DNA from: Collybiopsis luxurians FD-317 M1
Taxonomy: Eukaryota; Basidiomycota; Agaricomycetes; Agaricales; Omphalotaceae
Direction: 5' to 3'
Assembly: GCA_000827265.1 (NCBI GenBank)
Contig: KN834752.1
Coordinates: 858,948 to 922,947 of the forward strand
Length of the DNA: 64,000 nucleotides
A program made the position numbers and the translations under genes. Below the pieces are notes generated by a model. The model was given only the letters and a program-made list of their open reading frames with translations. It was not told the origin of the DNA and did no database searches. The first letter of the stretch is position 1; every line of letters starts with the position of its first letter. Shown in pieces: positions 33,466 through 44,669 of the stretch.

Positions 33466-34609
33466 CTAGTCCGCACTGCTCTGTGTGATTTGAGAAATCC
33501 TGCAAGTGTTCCCGGATGCGCTGACACCAGTAACAGAGAAAGGCTACAATGGGAAAGCAAATCGTTGAAAAGGATTAAGCGAAGACAGAAAAACAATGCA
33601 GATACATACATAAGTTCCAAGATGAGGCGGAGAGGAATTGCACCAGCCAGAAGCAGCGGTCGTTGCAGTAATCTGGATGTTTCTCTGCGGAGCCATGTTT
33701 GCATTCGACTCTATATCAGCGGTGAAGACACGATACGTACGTAGGTGACAGGGCCGAAATTGAAATCAACATCGTACAACTACACAGTTGAGTAGTCAAT
33801 CTCTTGAATACGGAGGAAACGATCCGCGTACCTCTACAGCGAAGATGGCCCTGGAGATATAGCCAGAATAGACGGAACGACTCAGAGAGACACAAAGTGG
33901 ATGGAACGAACCGATTCATAGTGTTTCCGGTGATAGCCAAGGTGGTACTCGCAGTTTGTCCTCCGCTGGATAGCGTACAGGTCCAGGTAGTCCCCGACTA
34001 ACCAGTAAAGAAGTGAGTCGAGAGAGTGAAGAGATGCAATGAAAACTCACAGAAGTGAAAGTGAAGGCAACTTCAGCCCTATACCGTCGTCGAAAAGTTG
34101 TCAAAGCTTCAATACAGTTTGAGACTCACCCAGGATTAACATTGAACCCATTTCCCCAGGGGAGAGAAGGTGTGCCATAAAACCCATCACCTACATTCGA
34201 TCGTTATCTTCAGCCACAAGGCCGAGAGAAGAAAACTAGACTTGTTACCGATCCACCAAGTGCCACTTCGACCATCAAGGACAGCCTGCAAAACACCATT
34301 GCCGCTTTGAACACCAGGCCAAACGTAAGGCGTGCCTATCGGTACCGGTACGCCACGATAAGGTCTTGTAGGTCAATGTCATGTATGACCGTACTCACCG
34401 CCAGGCGTAGGCAAATCTGGGACAATCATGGTTCCAGACATTGAAACAAATTCACTGAGATGGATATGAAGCAGCTTAGAAGGAAAACCCTGCTCGTTAC
34501 GACTTGGAACTCACGGGGCATCCCATTCCACCGTGTACCAATTCTGCGCCGTGACCGCCCTAAAGAAGATAGAAAGGAAAAGGATGGCAGTAATACCTAT
34601 CGGAAACAT
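33466..34609 (-). CDS. Secreted ConA-like / peptidase-G1-like beta-sandwich protein
   Basis: A secreted protein of about 190 residues. Signal peptide MFPIGITAILFLSIFFRAVTA; then WYTVEWDAPEFVSMSGTMIV, PDLPTPGG, YVWPGVQSGNGVLQAVLDG, SGTWWIGN, FYGTPSLPWGNGFNVNPG, EVAFTFTS, TWTCTLSSGGQTASTT, ELYDVDFNFGPVTYVRI and SGWCNSSPPHLGTY. This order resembles agaricomycete concanavalin-like proteins distantly related to G1 (eqolisin) peptidases. I cannot point to the catalytic Gln/Glu pair, so enzyme activity is unproven. Many short exons; the last exon and stop (33466 is one option) are uncertain. A truncated copy of its 3' end lies at 25.7-26.2 kb. Confidence 0.65.
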
Positions 34610-34630
34610 CGTCCTAGAGCGCGCGGAAGT

Positions 34631-35140
34631 TTAACCACCAAAATGCCAGGTAACAGATGCTACAAGGGCAAGCTGCGAATCATCGGGAGTATATAAATAT
34701 TTCGCAATAGGTGGGGGATCCATGACCGGTGGTATATGCACCTCAAGGTGTCCCAGCAACCAACGGTCCGTTGCTACCTCCGCAACACACTGCCGAGCGA
34801 AGAAAGATATTGCAATGACATCAGGATAATCAGCTGAAGCACAAAAAAACAGACTTCGGATAGGCTTCGGAGGTTTGAGAGTCAAGCAGATATTCCGAGG
34901 AAGCGTTGAGGTACCATGTGGGAGGGAGGGGGGGCTACTAACATACGATGGAGCAGCGCCTTGAGTCACTGAAGAAAGGCCCTCCTTGAAGGCACCCTCC
35001 CATTGGAGTCGGAAATGGTCAGGCGTTCCTTCCTCAGTAAGGAGCAAAAGTGCATGGACCAATCCAATATACGTCGGAAAAAATGCAGTCATCTTAGGAC
35101 CTGTAGAGAGCCGAAAAGTTCCATGTGTTTTCGAAGCCAT
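34631..35140 (-). CDS. Small protein of unknown function
   Basis: I do not recognise it. Two exons joined by a GTTAGT...GGCAG intron (about 34784-34945) give about 118 residues. They start MASKTHGTFRLSTGPKMTAF and continue YIGLVHALLLLTEEG, HFRLQWEGAFKEGLSSVTQG, CVAEVATDRWLLGHLEVHI and PDDSQLALVASVTWHFGG. No signal peptide or membrane segment is convincing. An upstream in-frame Met (35170) exists. It lies 21 bp from the start of the secreted-protein gene on the same strand, unusually tight. Confidence 0.4.
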   Translation of the reverse strand: MASKTHGTFRLSTGPKMTAFFPTYIGLVHALLLLTEEGTPDHFRLQWEGAFKEGLSSVTQGAAPSYVSSPPSLPHGTSTLPRNICLTLKPPKPIRSLFFCASADYPDVIAISFFARQCVAEVATDRWLLGHLEVHIPPVMDPPPIAKYLYTPDDSQLALVASVTWHFGG

Positions 35141-35499
35141 ATGGAAGAGAATACAATAATCGATATCCACGAAAACACTTTGCGTTTTACAGATAGACTG
35201 CAGTAGAAGGAAAGTCGAAATCTAGGAAAATGTTCACTTTTCGAATTCTTATCTTATCGGCGTTCGCTATGCGATACACACTCACGCACTTTGAGAAACA
35301 TCCTCGTTATAAAAATGATAACGTATCTCGGGTTCTTGGTGGGTTGATTCTTCAACAGTTCCCTCTTCGTAGTGCAATAAATACGCATTATTATTATGGA
35401 ACTATAAGATTTTAGTTTCGCATCCGAATATTTGGCCCAGCGAAGGTGGGTCCACATGTTTGAATTATCCAACAGTGAGCAGTATATATACCGCAATAA
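35141..35499. other. Intergenic, AT-rich
   Basis: About 360 bp between two same-strand genes; only short overlapping frames. It probably holds the promoter of the small unknown gene and the 3' end of the E2 gene. Confidence 0.45.
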
Positions 35500-37256
35500 T
35501 TAAGCGAGCAGCATCCTCCTTGGGTCCTCGAGGTATTCCTTAACGCGCACTGAAAGTAGAGACTTGCATTAGCCTTTGTTTCATTTCCGCAAAACACTGA
35601 AAGCTTACCGAGGAACGTCACAGCTTCCCGACCGTCCAACAAACGATGGTCGTAGGTAAGGGCAACAACCATTATAGGGCGGATGACAATCTGCCCATCC
35701 ACTACGACAGGTTTATCCTTGATCGCGTGCATACCTAACACGGCAGACTGGGGCAAGTTGATGATGGGTGTACCGTACAAAGAGCCAAAGACGCCGCCAT
35801 TAGAACTACGGTTTATCCATGAGAACAAATTTACGAGAAAAGGGCAGCATCGTACATTGTGAAGGTTCCTCCGGCCATGTCTTCCAGAGAGAGTTTTCCA
35901 TCCCTAGCCTGTCAAGCCCATTCAGTGAGGCCAACTTGAAGGAAAGCAGTCGTCACGAACCTTCTTTCCGAGAGCCGCGATTTCCTTCTCAATGTCGACG
36001 AAATTCATTCCTTCCGCATTCCTGACTACGGGGGTAACCAAGCCTTTGGGTGTTGCAACGGCAACACTAAGATCTACGAAATCATGGTAAACGATTTCGT
36101 CGCCCTCGATGTAAGCATTGGCGGCAGGTATCTCCTTCAGTGCGAGAGTGCAAGCTTTGGCAAACGCGCTCATGAATCCGAGTTTGACATCGTGTTGCTT
36201 GAGGATAGCATCCTTGTATCGTTTCCGCATATCCACGAGTGACGACATGTCGATCTCATTGAAGGTGGTGAGAGAAGCAGCGGCATTTTGTGACTCTTTC
36301 AGACGTTCAGCGATACGCAGACGCATTCTGTTCATCTTGACCTGTAGCACAAATGAGAACGCGTCTGGGATGAGTTCTTAATACGAAAAAAAGCTTACCC
36401 TAGTCTCATTCCTGTTTCCAGGAGCCGGTGCCGAAGGTTTTGAAGCTGCAGGAGTTTCCTTTTTGGAAGAAGGTTTGCTCTCTGGAGCAGGCGCTGGTTT
36501 CTCGGCCTCTTTGGGTTTAGACGACTCCTTGGGCTTTTCCTCTTTAGGTTTCTCTTCCTTGGGTTTCTCCTCCTGCTTCTCCTCCTGCTTCTCCTCTTTC
36601 GGTTCTTCTTTAGGTGGTGCAGAGCCTAGACAGCCATGTTAGAAGATGTCTGGAAGAGAAAAATGATCCGACTACAAACTTTCGCTGACTTCACCCGGTT
36701 CGAGAACGAAAAGATCCTGACCGACAGTGACGGTATCCTCCTCATTCGCCAATAGTTCCTTAATGGTTCCCGACGTAGGTGCGTTTACAGAAACGTCAAT
36801 CTGACCAAGACTATCGTCAATTCTTCAAACTTCTACGCGACGCGAACTTGAATACACACCTTGTCGGTCTCAATAGTTGCAACTTCTTCGTCTGCAGAGA
36901 CTGTGTCGCCAACTTGTTTTGACCAAGACTTTAGGGTACCCTCAGTGATAGACTCTGCCATCTGAGGTACTTTGACGGTCTCTGCTGTTATTATCACCGG
37001 GTAAATTTAAATAGATTTGAATCCTCTTAAGTATGAGCTTACCCTGCAGAAGATTCGTCGAGTGGAATTGGGCCCGCCTAATGTTTCCACTGGCTGCTTT
37101 CCTGATCACAGATATTCTTGTTAGAGCGACATTGAAAATGTTTTTTGAGCCGACGCACCAGCCTCTTGACATGGTCAAAGCAGTCGCACCATGGAAGGAC
37201 CTGGCGTTCAAGGCGCCCTTTCCACGGGCGACAGCAATGATTTGCTTTGAAAGCAT
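35500..37256 (-). CDS. KGD2: Dihydrolipoyllysine succinyltransferase, E2 of 2-oxoglutarate dehydrogenase
   Basis: TCA-cycle enzyme in mitochondria; transfers the succinyl group from lipoate to CoA. N-terminal targeting peptide ([20 protein letters not shown]); lipoyl domain with [14 protein letters not shown] and the lipoylated Lys in [18 protein letters not shown] long Lys/Glu/Pro linker follows (repeats of [10 protein letters not shown]), then the catalytic core [53 protein letters not shown] and the active-site [14 protein letters not shown]. The stop is at 35500-35502. No peripheral E1/E3-binding domain is visible between linker and core, which separates it from pyruvate dehydrogenase E2 and fits the succinyltransferase. 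Seven or so exons. An upstream Met at 37280 is possible. Confidence 0.94.
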
Positions 37257-37501
37257 TTGGAAGTAAAAACAAAAGGGCAATTTGAAGAACAGACGGTTGA
37301 CGCCTGGTTGTGGTGAAAAGTTTCCGACGCAAGTGTTGTCATCTGATTGGCTACCCTGCGCGGTTTGAGCCGGTCCGGTGCTTCCGTTTAAATGACGTCG
37401 TGTCGGCTATTTCGGACTGACAGCGGTATCTCATCTACTCAAATGTTCGTCCGATGCCTGAGCATTCAGAATAACAAGAATTTCAACTAGTATTACATCG
37501 A

Positions 37502-38748
37502 TCAACACGCAGCAAGAGTTACAGAGTTCAAGTCAATGCTGCTCGTCGTCACAGAGTTGGCTGTTCCACTCAGCACTCCCGCACCAGTAATCAACAAGAT
37601 CCCACCCGGAAGTACACGCAAATTACGACTGTAGGATGCACTCTCTGGTGTCGCCACTCGTGTCCAAGCATGCGAAGCGCCGAGACATTTATTCAAAAAG
37701 ACGGCCGAATCAGAGTTGGCACTGACAGCGATTGTACCGTTTGCACCTCCGACCGGACTCCAGACGGTATACGGCGAACTGGTCGGAACTGTCCCATCCG
37801 TTGCCCGAAGAACTTGACCTACTGCCGAATTAAATTTAGTTGGGTCACTAGAGATGCGGTAGTATACTGCAAAAGCAGCTTCAGGGGCACCGAAAAACTC
37901 GTATGACATGATGTATTGGCCATTTGGTAGGAGAGCAACGGTGGTCATTCCTGGTCGGTCGTCGAAAACATCAATCGCGACGTCGTCTACTGGAGGAGCC
38001 CAGTTCAAAAGGTCGGTCGAAGTTTGATGATCTAATTTTTGTCCATGGGCAGGATCGCGCTGGTCAGAGTAATAGACAATCATTTGGTTTTGATAGAGCA
38101 TGAGGAACGGTTCCCAGACTGGCGTGTCACCTGTAAAGCGGATAGACTGTCAGCAGGACATTCTAAACTGATAGGCCTTTTGCTTACCGTTTACAGGATC
38201 CGCGACACCTCCGCTGGCGATGTGGGATACAAAAGTCCATGTGAGCCTGGAGAAGGATTAGTGGCGCAGCTAGGTGAAATAACGAGTTCAACGCACCCTC
38301 GATCCCGACTTGCATATAAATCAATCTGGGTCTTTGACAAGTCGGCCGGAATGGAATTTCCCGCACAAAGAATTGTACCAGCAGGAAATCCAGCAAATGC
38401 ACTTGGCAGTTCATATAAGAATGGCTGGTATCTCAGACCCCATCCATTAACCTGATCTGTCACTCGCGAAATTTCCGCCCAAGTGGAACCTCCATCGGTA
38501 GAGCGAAAGATGGGAAAGTAAGGAGGTTCGGGAGAGTAGTTTTCCCAGGTTGCAAGGAGAACATTTGATTCAAGGAGCAGAGTTCGAGCGTAGAGGGTTC
38601 TGGGGATCTTGTATGTGGATGGAGGATTGAAGATGGTAATATCTGTCAGTAGATCGTCTGCTCGGATGGAATGGGGATTAGTGGTCCTTGGATGAGCAAG
38701 TACAGAGATAGCAACGAGCCAAGACACCAGAAGAAGCCGAAGAGACAT
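37502..38748 (-). CDS. Secreted GH93-like (exo-arabinanase/sialidase-fold) protein
   Basis: A secreted beta-propeller protein with signal peptide (MSLRLLLVSWLVAISVLAHP). An Asp-box FRSTDGGSTWAEI, a second one YASRDRG followed by WTF, and YYSDQRDPAHGQKLDHQTS, then DDRPGMTTVALLPNGQYIMS and SPVGGANGTIAVSANS. These match the six-bladed GH93/BNR group; known GH93 members release arabinobiose from arabinan in plant cell walls. Three exons. The C-terminus ends VTLAAC with no GPI signal. The exact substrate is inferred. Upstream lies a gene-poor region of over 2 kb. Confidence 0.85.
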
Positions 38749-41072
38749 AATCGTCGAAACCAGGATGGCGTATGAAAGAATCTAGCAGCATGATTTATAC
38801 AAGTTGCAGATTGGTCCCTGTTCAGCTGACGCTAGTCGACGAGAAAAAAGCGACGAAAATAAAGCAGCTTTGAACGGACCGCACATTCAGCTGCAAAACG
38901 ACGCGGTCCGCTGAAATGTTACAAGGTTGAGAGATGCAGGTAAGCGTACTCTATGCTGTACGCCTAACACGGTATTGTGGCCATGGAGCTCGAAGCTTGA
39001 AGTTGAAATAAAATCTTTGTGATCATGGAGTTTCTGCTACTGAAAGCATTAGTACCAGTAGGGCTATATTAGTTTTGAAATAAAGCAAGATCCGTTTGTA
39101 GCTAGTCAATCAAGAAACGGTCAAGTCGTAGTCAGAGCGGCCCGATAAGCCGAACCGGGTTAACTCCCGGCTCCAAATTGCTCCATGGCCGAGCCGGCGG
39201 ATATCGGAGAAGCCAAATATGACGTAATTTGTTGTTGTCCACGAGGCTGATGCTACTTGGAGCACTCGCGGAGAGACGATTATAGACTAGCCTTTGCCAA
39301 AGCGAGAATTACTAGTAGTAGTTGCAATTGGTTATCGTTTTTCATACCCGGTTTGTTTGTTTTTCATAATTCTCCCTGAACAGTCAACATGCGAAAGCCT
39401 CGCTCCCTCTTCGCAACCGATGATAGTACGAACATAGCCCCAGTTTCTGGCAGGCTGTATCTGCATGTATGATAGACCCTGCTGTGTGCTGTACGTGATA
39501 TTACTGTGATACTGTGAAGCTTGCTGTATTTTCTCCTTCCGCAAAGGATACGTTTCCTTCCATGTTTAATTTCAATACTTGTTTCGATCGGACGTTGTAG
39601 ACCGTCTCGTATTCCGTGCATTCGTCGATATGTCGCTTTCGCCCTGGAAGCGAATAGTCCCGATAAGCCCAAGGCACCGGTTCCCATGAATCAGATTCGA
39701 AGCGTGTCTTTAGAGCTAGGGTTGTTACTGGGAAAGCTTGGATCTGATTTCCGTTCTAATTCTCTAATTCAACATATACAACTGGTAAAATCTAAAGAAA
39801 GAAGCTCTTTTCCGCCCATCTGGCGTCGAGCTTGTGGCGTGCTGTCTGACATGGAAGATGGAAACTTACACTTTGGATCAGCACGAGGCTGTTAAATGCA
39901 ATTCATCCCCAATGTTTGTTCAACTCTTTTTGATATTACAACAGTACTCAAGGCAATCTTCCCCATCGAGCTAATCTCATGGGAACAGGAAGAATGAGAA
40001 TCTTGGGCAGATAGATACTGTGAGGTCGGAGTCCGTGGATAGTGGAGAAACAAAAACACCGAGAGAACGACGACGGGACTTTTCAGCCTGGACCAGGAGT
40101 CTGGGCAGCTTTAAGCTATCTTGTGCGACGCATACGGATGGATTATGAGCGACCAGAGCAGTCGGACGCTATGGCAGCTTCTAGGTAGTCGTTGGACAAG
40201 ATAAGTAGGACAGCTTCTGACACGATCTAACTTGCGAATCAAGAAGAAAGGATGTCGTTGGACGGCAACGGCAACTGGCAGGCAGTCTTCTTGCACCTGC
40301 ATAAGTCCGACGAACAGGGCCAGTCACAGAGTGATAGGAGCTGGAACGAGGAGTTTTGAGCAAAACGGAGATGGTACGCCAAGTGAGTAAGCTTAATTTA
40401 GGTGCCGGGACCAGATTATATACTCCACATGCGAAGGACTAGACTCCATCGGCGTAGAATAAGAAGTATAGGGTTGTCATGAGAAATCTGATGGGCGGAA
40501 CGACACAAGCACATGAACGGAAGAGCAAGTTTTGATATACGTACGCGCAGCTCTATAGCTAGATACTTCTTGTACGTAGCACGCAGTAAAGAAGGATAAA
40601 GAAAAAGATGGAAGGCGAAGGAGATAATGCTCAGGGACTTGAGTCGGTTCTAGTCGAGAAGGGTCCGTAGCGGGACCCCAAATGTACTTAATTGGTTTGA
40701 TTGTGCCTTGTTAAGGAAAAGTGGGGCTGTGTATTAGTTCAACTTTGTCGACGACGAAGACGACGAGGCCAGTAGAAAAGCAATCGATAGCAAATATGAA
40801 GAAGATACGTATACACTGATTCTGAATTCGAACAATAAGCCGTATAATGGAAGAAACATGAAGAAATAAAAAATTAAAAAAAACAAATAAACCCTAACCC
40901 TAAATGATGGCGTGGGTAAATTGTTGGAAGGAAATTACAAAACGGCAGACATGCGAAAAAAAGGCTTCCCTTGTCTACTCAGCCTATACAGCCAAATATC
41001 CAACATTCTTCAAACGACCTCCCGTCCCCCTCCTCCTTTTCTTCCTTCTTCCTTCTCTTCCCTTAATTCCAA
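38749..41072. other. Gene-poor region of 2.3 kb
   Basis: No frame with splice support or recognisable domain. An open frame at 39521-39895 and its minus-strand shadow lack any family signal. Purine-rich stretches occur at 40540-40860. Two and a half copies of the telomere-type hexamer occur at 40889-40904 (aaaccctaaccctaaa). From about 40990 the sequence becomes pyrimidine-rich, as expected for the leader of the next gene. Confidence 0.5.
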
Positions 41073-42296
41073 ATGATCCTCGTTCACAAGCAACAGTTTC
41101 CCTTATCTACCTCCTTTGCCCACCACAAAAGGCATCCCTCGGCTCCACCTGCTGTTGTCGTCCAACCTACCAAGGTTCCCGGCTTATTGTCCCTTTCAAA
41201 GCCTATACAGCGTCAACAGCCAAGGCAGCGTCCGTCGCCAAAGCCAAAGCAGGTTCAACCAACTCGGTCCCCGAGGGCTACTCCGATCCCAGAACCTTCC
41301 GTTCTAAAGCCTTCCCCGGAGATTCTTGTCAAGAAGTCTCCGGCCGATAAATCTAACAGGGGTCGGCAGCATTCAAAGCCAAAGGAGAAGACAACTACAA
41401 GGTACCAAATACCGATATCTTAGTGCTATTCCAAACCCTTTTTCTCAACTTTTTTCCTTTTTCAATTGTTCAGGAGCAGCTCCCATTCAGCGGTACGAGG
41501 TCGACGAAACAACGCACGTCAACCATCCCCCCCGATTTCTACCTCGCAGGCTGAGGTCCCGCCTTCTCCTACTCACAAATTAAACCTTTTCGATCCATTT
41601 TTGGATGACTCTAACGTTCATTCCAAACCTTCCAAGCCGGCTTCAATTCCAACTCTTGCCTCTCGTCCCTCAGGCAAGCTTGCACGTCGAAGACAGCCCA
41701 ACCTAGTTCCTTCCAACCCCCCTTCCAAGGCTATTCCTGTACCTCGCAGCTACCAGCCGTCCGCTTCCAACCTTTCCAAGTCAGAACCTGGAGCTATCCA
41801 CATCCGTCCCCGTAAAGTTGCGTCCAAGGCGTCCCGAGACGTCTTCCCCATTTGCGACGACCTTTCTGACTCGGATGAATCGGAAGATGACTCAACTCCT
41901 CCGGCTACTCCGACTCGTTCGCGCCCGGCCCCTCGCTTCACCTTGAGCTTTGATGACGGACCCCGAACCGCTCCCATTACTGCTTCGCCGTCTGCGTTTC
42001 CATTCGCCGTCTCTTCTACGCCCAGCCCTGCCGGCAAGAAGAACAAGAGGAAGCATGCCCGCTCACCAAGCGAAGGTGTCTTTGCCATGTCTTCCGATGA
42101 AGAGCCTGCCAACTATCGCGCCCATCCCAATGATATCAAGGCTCTCTTTGGTTTGACCGCGAAACGCATGCCTCTGTCCGACGAGTCGGAGCTGGAGCGC
42201 GATGCTGCTGCTGCCGCTGCCTACTTTGCGAGTTCCAACTTTCAGAACTCTCCTAGCCCGGAGGAACTTCCTCCTCCCAGCTTCACTTTTCTTTAA
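41073..42296 (+). CDS. Intrinsically disordered nuclear-type protein
   Basis: A two-exon gene for about 385 residues, nearly all low-complexity and rich in Pro, Ser, Arg and Lys. Features: TKVPGLLSLSKPIQRQQPRQ; phospho-acidic patch DDLSDSDESEDDSTPPATPT; basic GKKNKRKHARSPSEG (nuclear-localisation-like); FAMSSDEEPANYRAHPNDI; and an Ala run with DAAAAAAYFASSNF before SPSPEELPPPSFTFL. The intron at about 41400-41473 keeps the frame. No enzyme domain. The composition suggests a regulated nuclear or RNA-associated protein; this is inference. It is followed by an exceptionally long pyrimidine-rich stretch that may be its 3' UTR. Confidence 0.7.
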
Positions 42297-44360
42297 ACGT
42301 GTTTGATGATATCGGGGTAAGCGTTTTTTCTTCGACCCTTCTAATCAACTCTTCTAATTTGCGTCCAGTACCAAGGGATATCTCGTCCAAACCCTCTTCG
42401 CCTAGCCGATTAGATTTTGCTTACTTGTTGACATCCTCTCCCGACGCCAATCGCCGAAAGAAGTGTTTTCCTTAGCACCGTCTTGAAAAATTCTTTTTTA
42501 TCATTATTATTTCTCCTTTTTCCGGTATCGCGAGATGCCGTCGACACTTCACGCATCATCATTGTAATTTTTTCCCTCAATTCTTCGGCACCTGGCTTAG
42601 GCTTTCCCTTGTCTCTCGGTTTCCCTGCATCACTCGACACTTACACGGCTAGATTTTTTCCTGGTTTATTGGTCAATCGCTTCGGACATCCGCGCACTAT
42701 TCTCGTCCTTTGGACGATCCCCTCCCCTTTTCTCTCCTAGGTCTGACTTGCTCACTCAATTCCCCACGAATTCCTATCGTCGGACCTATCACTCACCCTC
42801 TCCATCGTCGCTGTGTTTTCGCATCGCATTTCTTATCTCTCTGCAAGTCATTAACCATATCTCATTCACTCAACATCTTGCACGTTTCTTTTCTTTGGTC
42901 TGGACGGTGATTGCCCGCGCAGTGTGGAGTCTGGGGGCCCACCCGTGCCAGAGTGTAAAAAAGAGCTGGGGTATTATTATACAAAGCCACAACTCGATGA
43001 ATTCGGAACGCTGTATACGATACGCAGTGGTTGGGACCATTGCTCTATTTATTAATGGGACATCGCCCATCGTCGTTCTTTGCTCACCTCACCGATACCC
43101 GTCCTGTTGTATCTCTAGAGCGGGTGTCCTCGACGAACCGTTCTGCCTCTGTTGTTGTTTGGAGGCTTAGGACGATGTCTGTTCTTCCCTGACTGGATTG
43201 ATCTTGGGTTTGGAAGTTCAACATATTCTATCATCTGTGAAGCAAACGCGCCCTGGCCTCATCTATTATCGTCTTTATTTTTTTTTTCTCCTTTACTATA
43301 TCTCTTTCTGTTATTACTCCCAGGCACTTTCTTCCCTCCTAGCTCCCTTCTCTTCACCCAAAGTGCTTGTGCTCTTACCCTTTCATACGTTGTTTGAACT
43401 CCACCCGACTCTACATTTCTTTTCCTTGACTCGCATCACTGTATCAAGTATCATTCAGCATATTGGCCCTTCTTCCAATCCTTTATCTCACAACCCCCGT
43501 TCTTGATCTTCCCATTTCCGCCCTCCTCCCCTGTTGTTTTGTGGGGAAGGTTCCTTGTGCTTGTACAAATCATCTTTTGTCTGTGTTCTTTGCGGTCTTT
43601 TTATCCTCTTATTTTTTTTTTTCTTCCCGTTCACGCGGCACCTGTTCTATATCGCTTCCCGCCTTTTTTCTTGCGCGGCTTCATGGTCTCTGAACTCATG
43701 ATTATGATGCTTCTTTTTGGTGTACTTGTTGGTTTTGTAAGTGTGCGTTCTTTTTTCTTTCTGCATCTTTCGCTGATCATCCCCTATAGTATTACATTCA
43801 TACCCCCAGGCATACCCTCTTCACCCTTCCATCCGCTGCCATGCATACGTGTGCTTGCATGAAACGACATTTCCTTCTGGCGCCATTGCTTGACGCTATC
43901 ACGACGACACACTTTACGTTCCCTCCCGGCTTGCCTGTCATCGTCTCCCCTTGCGTGGACTTTTTTTTTTCATCATCGCACATTCTGTCTGCATCGGTTT
44001 ACATTATTAGAGTGTACAAATATCTTTGTCTTCCGACTTCTTTTTTTCCTTATCTTCCATTCTCAATGTATCTCGACTGCCTCCTAGGGCTCCAGGACCG
44101 TGCACTTGTCACATGCATGTTCAACATCTCATCTTCCGTCTTTGCCCTCACTCATCTTATCCGTCCTTCCCCATCTTCCATCCGCCATGTCCCTCATCTC
44201 TAATCCGCATTGATTGTCTTCTCACACCGCTATACTCTAGTCGTCACCCACATTCCTTGCATCTAGTCTGCACACCTCTCAATCCGTTCTATTCCTCCCT
44301 TCCTCTTATCCGCTGTCGCATTATTTACTGTACAAGAATAAAAGTATCAGTTTCCAGGAC
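42297..44360 (+). other. Two-kilobase C/T-rich tract, probable long 3' UTR or non-coding RNA
   Basis: The plus strand is strongly pyrimidine-rich almost throughout, with many T and C runs, so all three plus frames show long but meaningless reading frames. An aataaa at 44337-44342 is followed by loss of the skew within about 100 bp. With the C/T-rich leader upstream of 41073, this fits one transcript ending near 44360. No conserved protein is seen. Confidence 0.5.
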
Positions 44361-44669
44361 AGTACCACCCTCCTTTTAGATTTGTTTTCTTTTTCTCAAC
44401 CTACGATACTACTATAGCCGTTTTTTCATCTACATACTTCTTTTTTGTCTTTTTGGCTTCCTTGATTGTTGTTCGTGATATCAGGAGGCTTAGGAGGTGG
44501 TAATGAAATCATATAGTTCGGCCTACTGGTACTTTATCTCGGTATTAGAGTTTCAAGTCAGCAATGAAAAAGTTGTATTGGTATTGTGTACAAGAACCAG
44601 GAGGATGAACGATGAGAATTGTCTATACAGCGGTTAGCGAGTTTGATTAAGATTACGACAAAAAGGTCT

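Noticed and set aside
39360..39900. Open frames on both strands in the gene-poor region
   Set aside because: They overlap each other antisense, show no motif, and lack upstream or downstream exons that fit.
42700..44380. Many long plus-strand open frames in all three frames
   Set aside because: They result from extreme C/T bias, which depletes stop codons; the predicted peptides are low-complexity Leu/Ser/Phe/Pro with no domain or splice logic.
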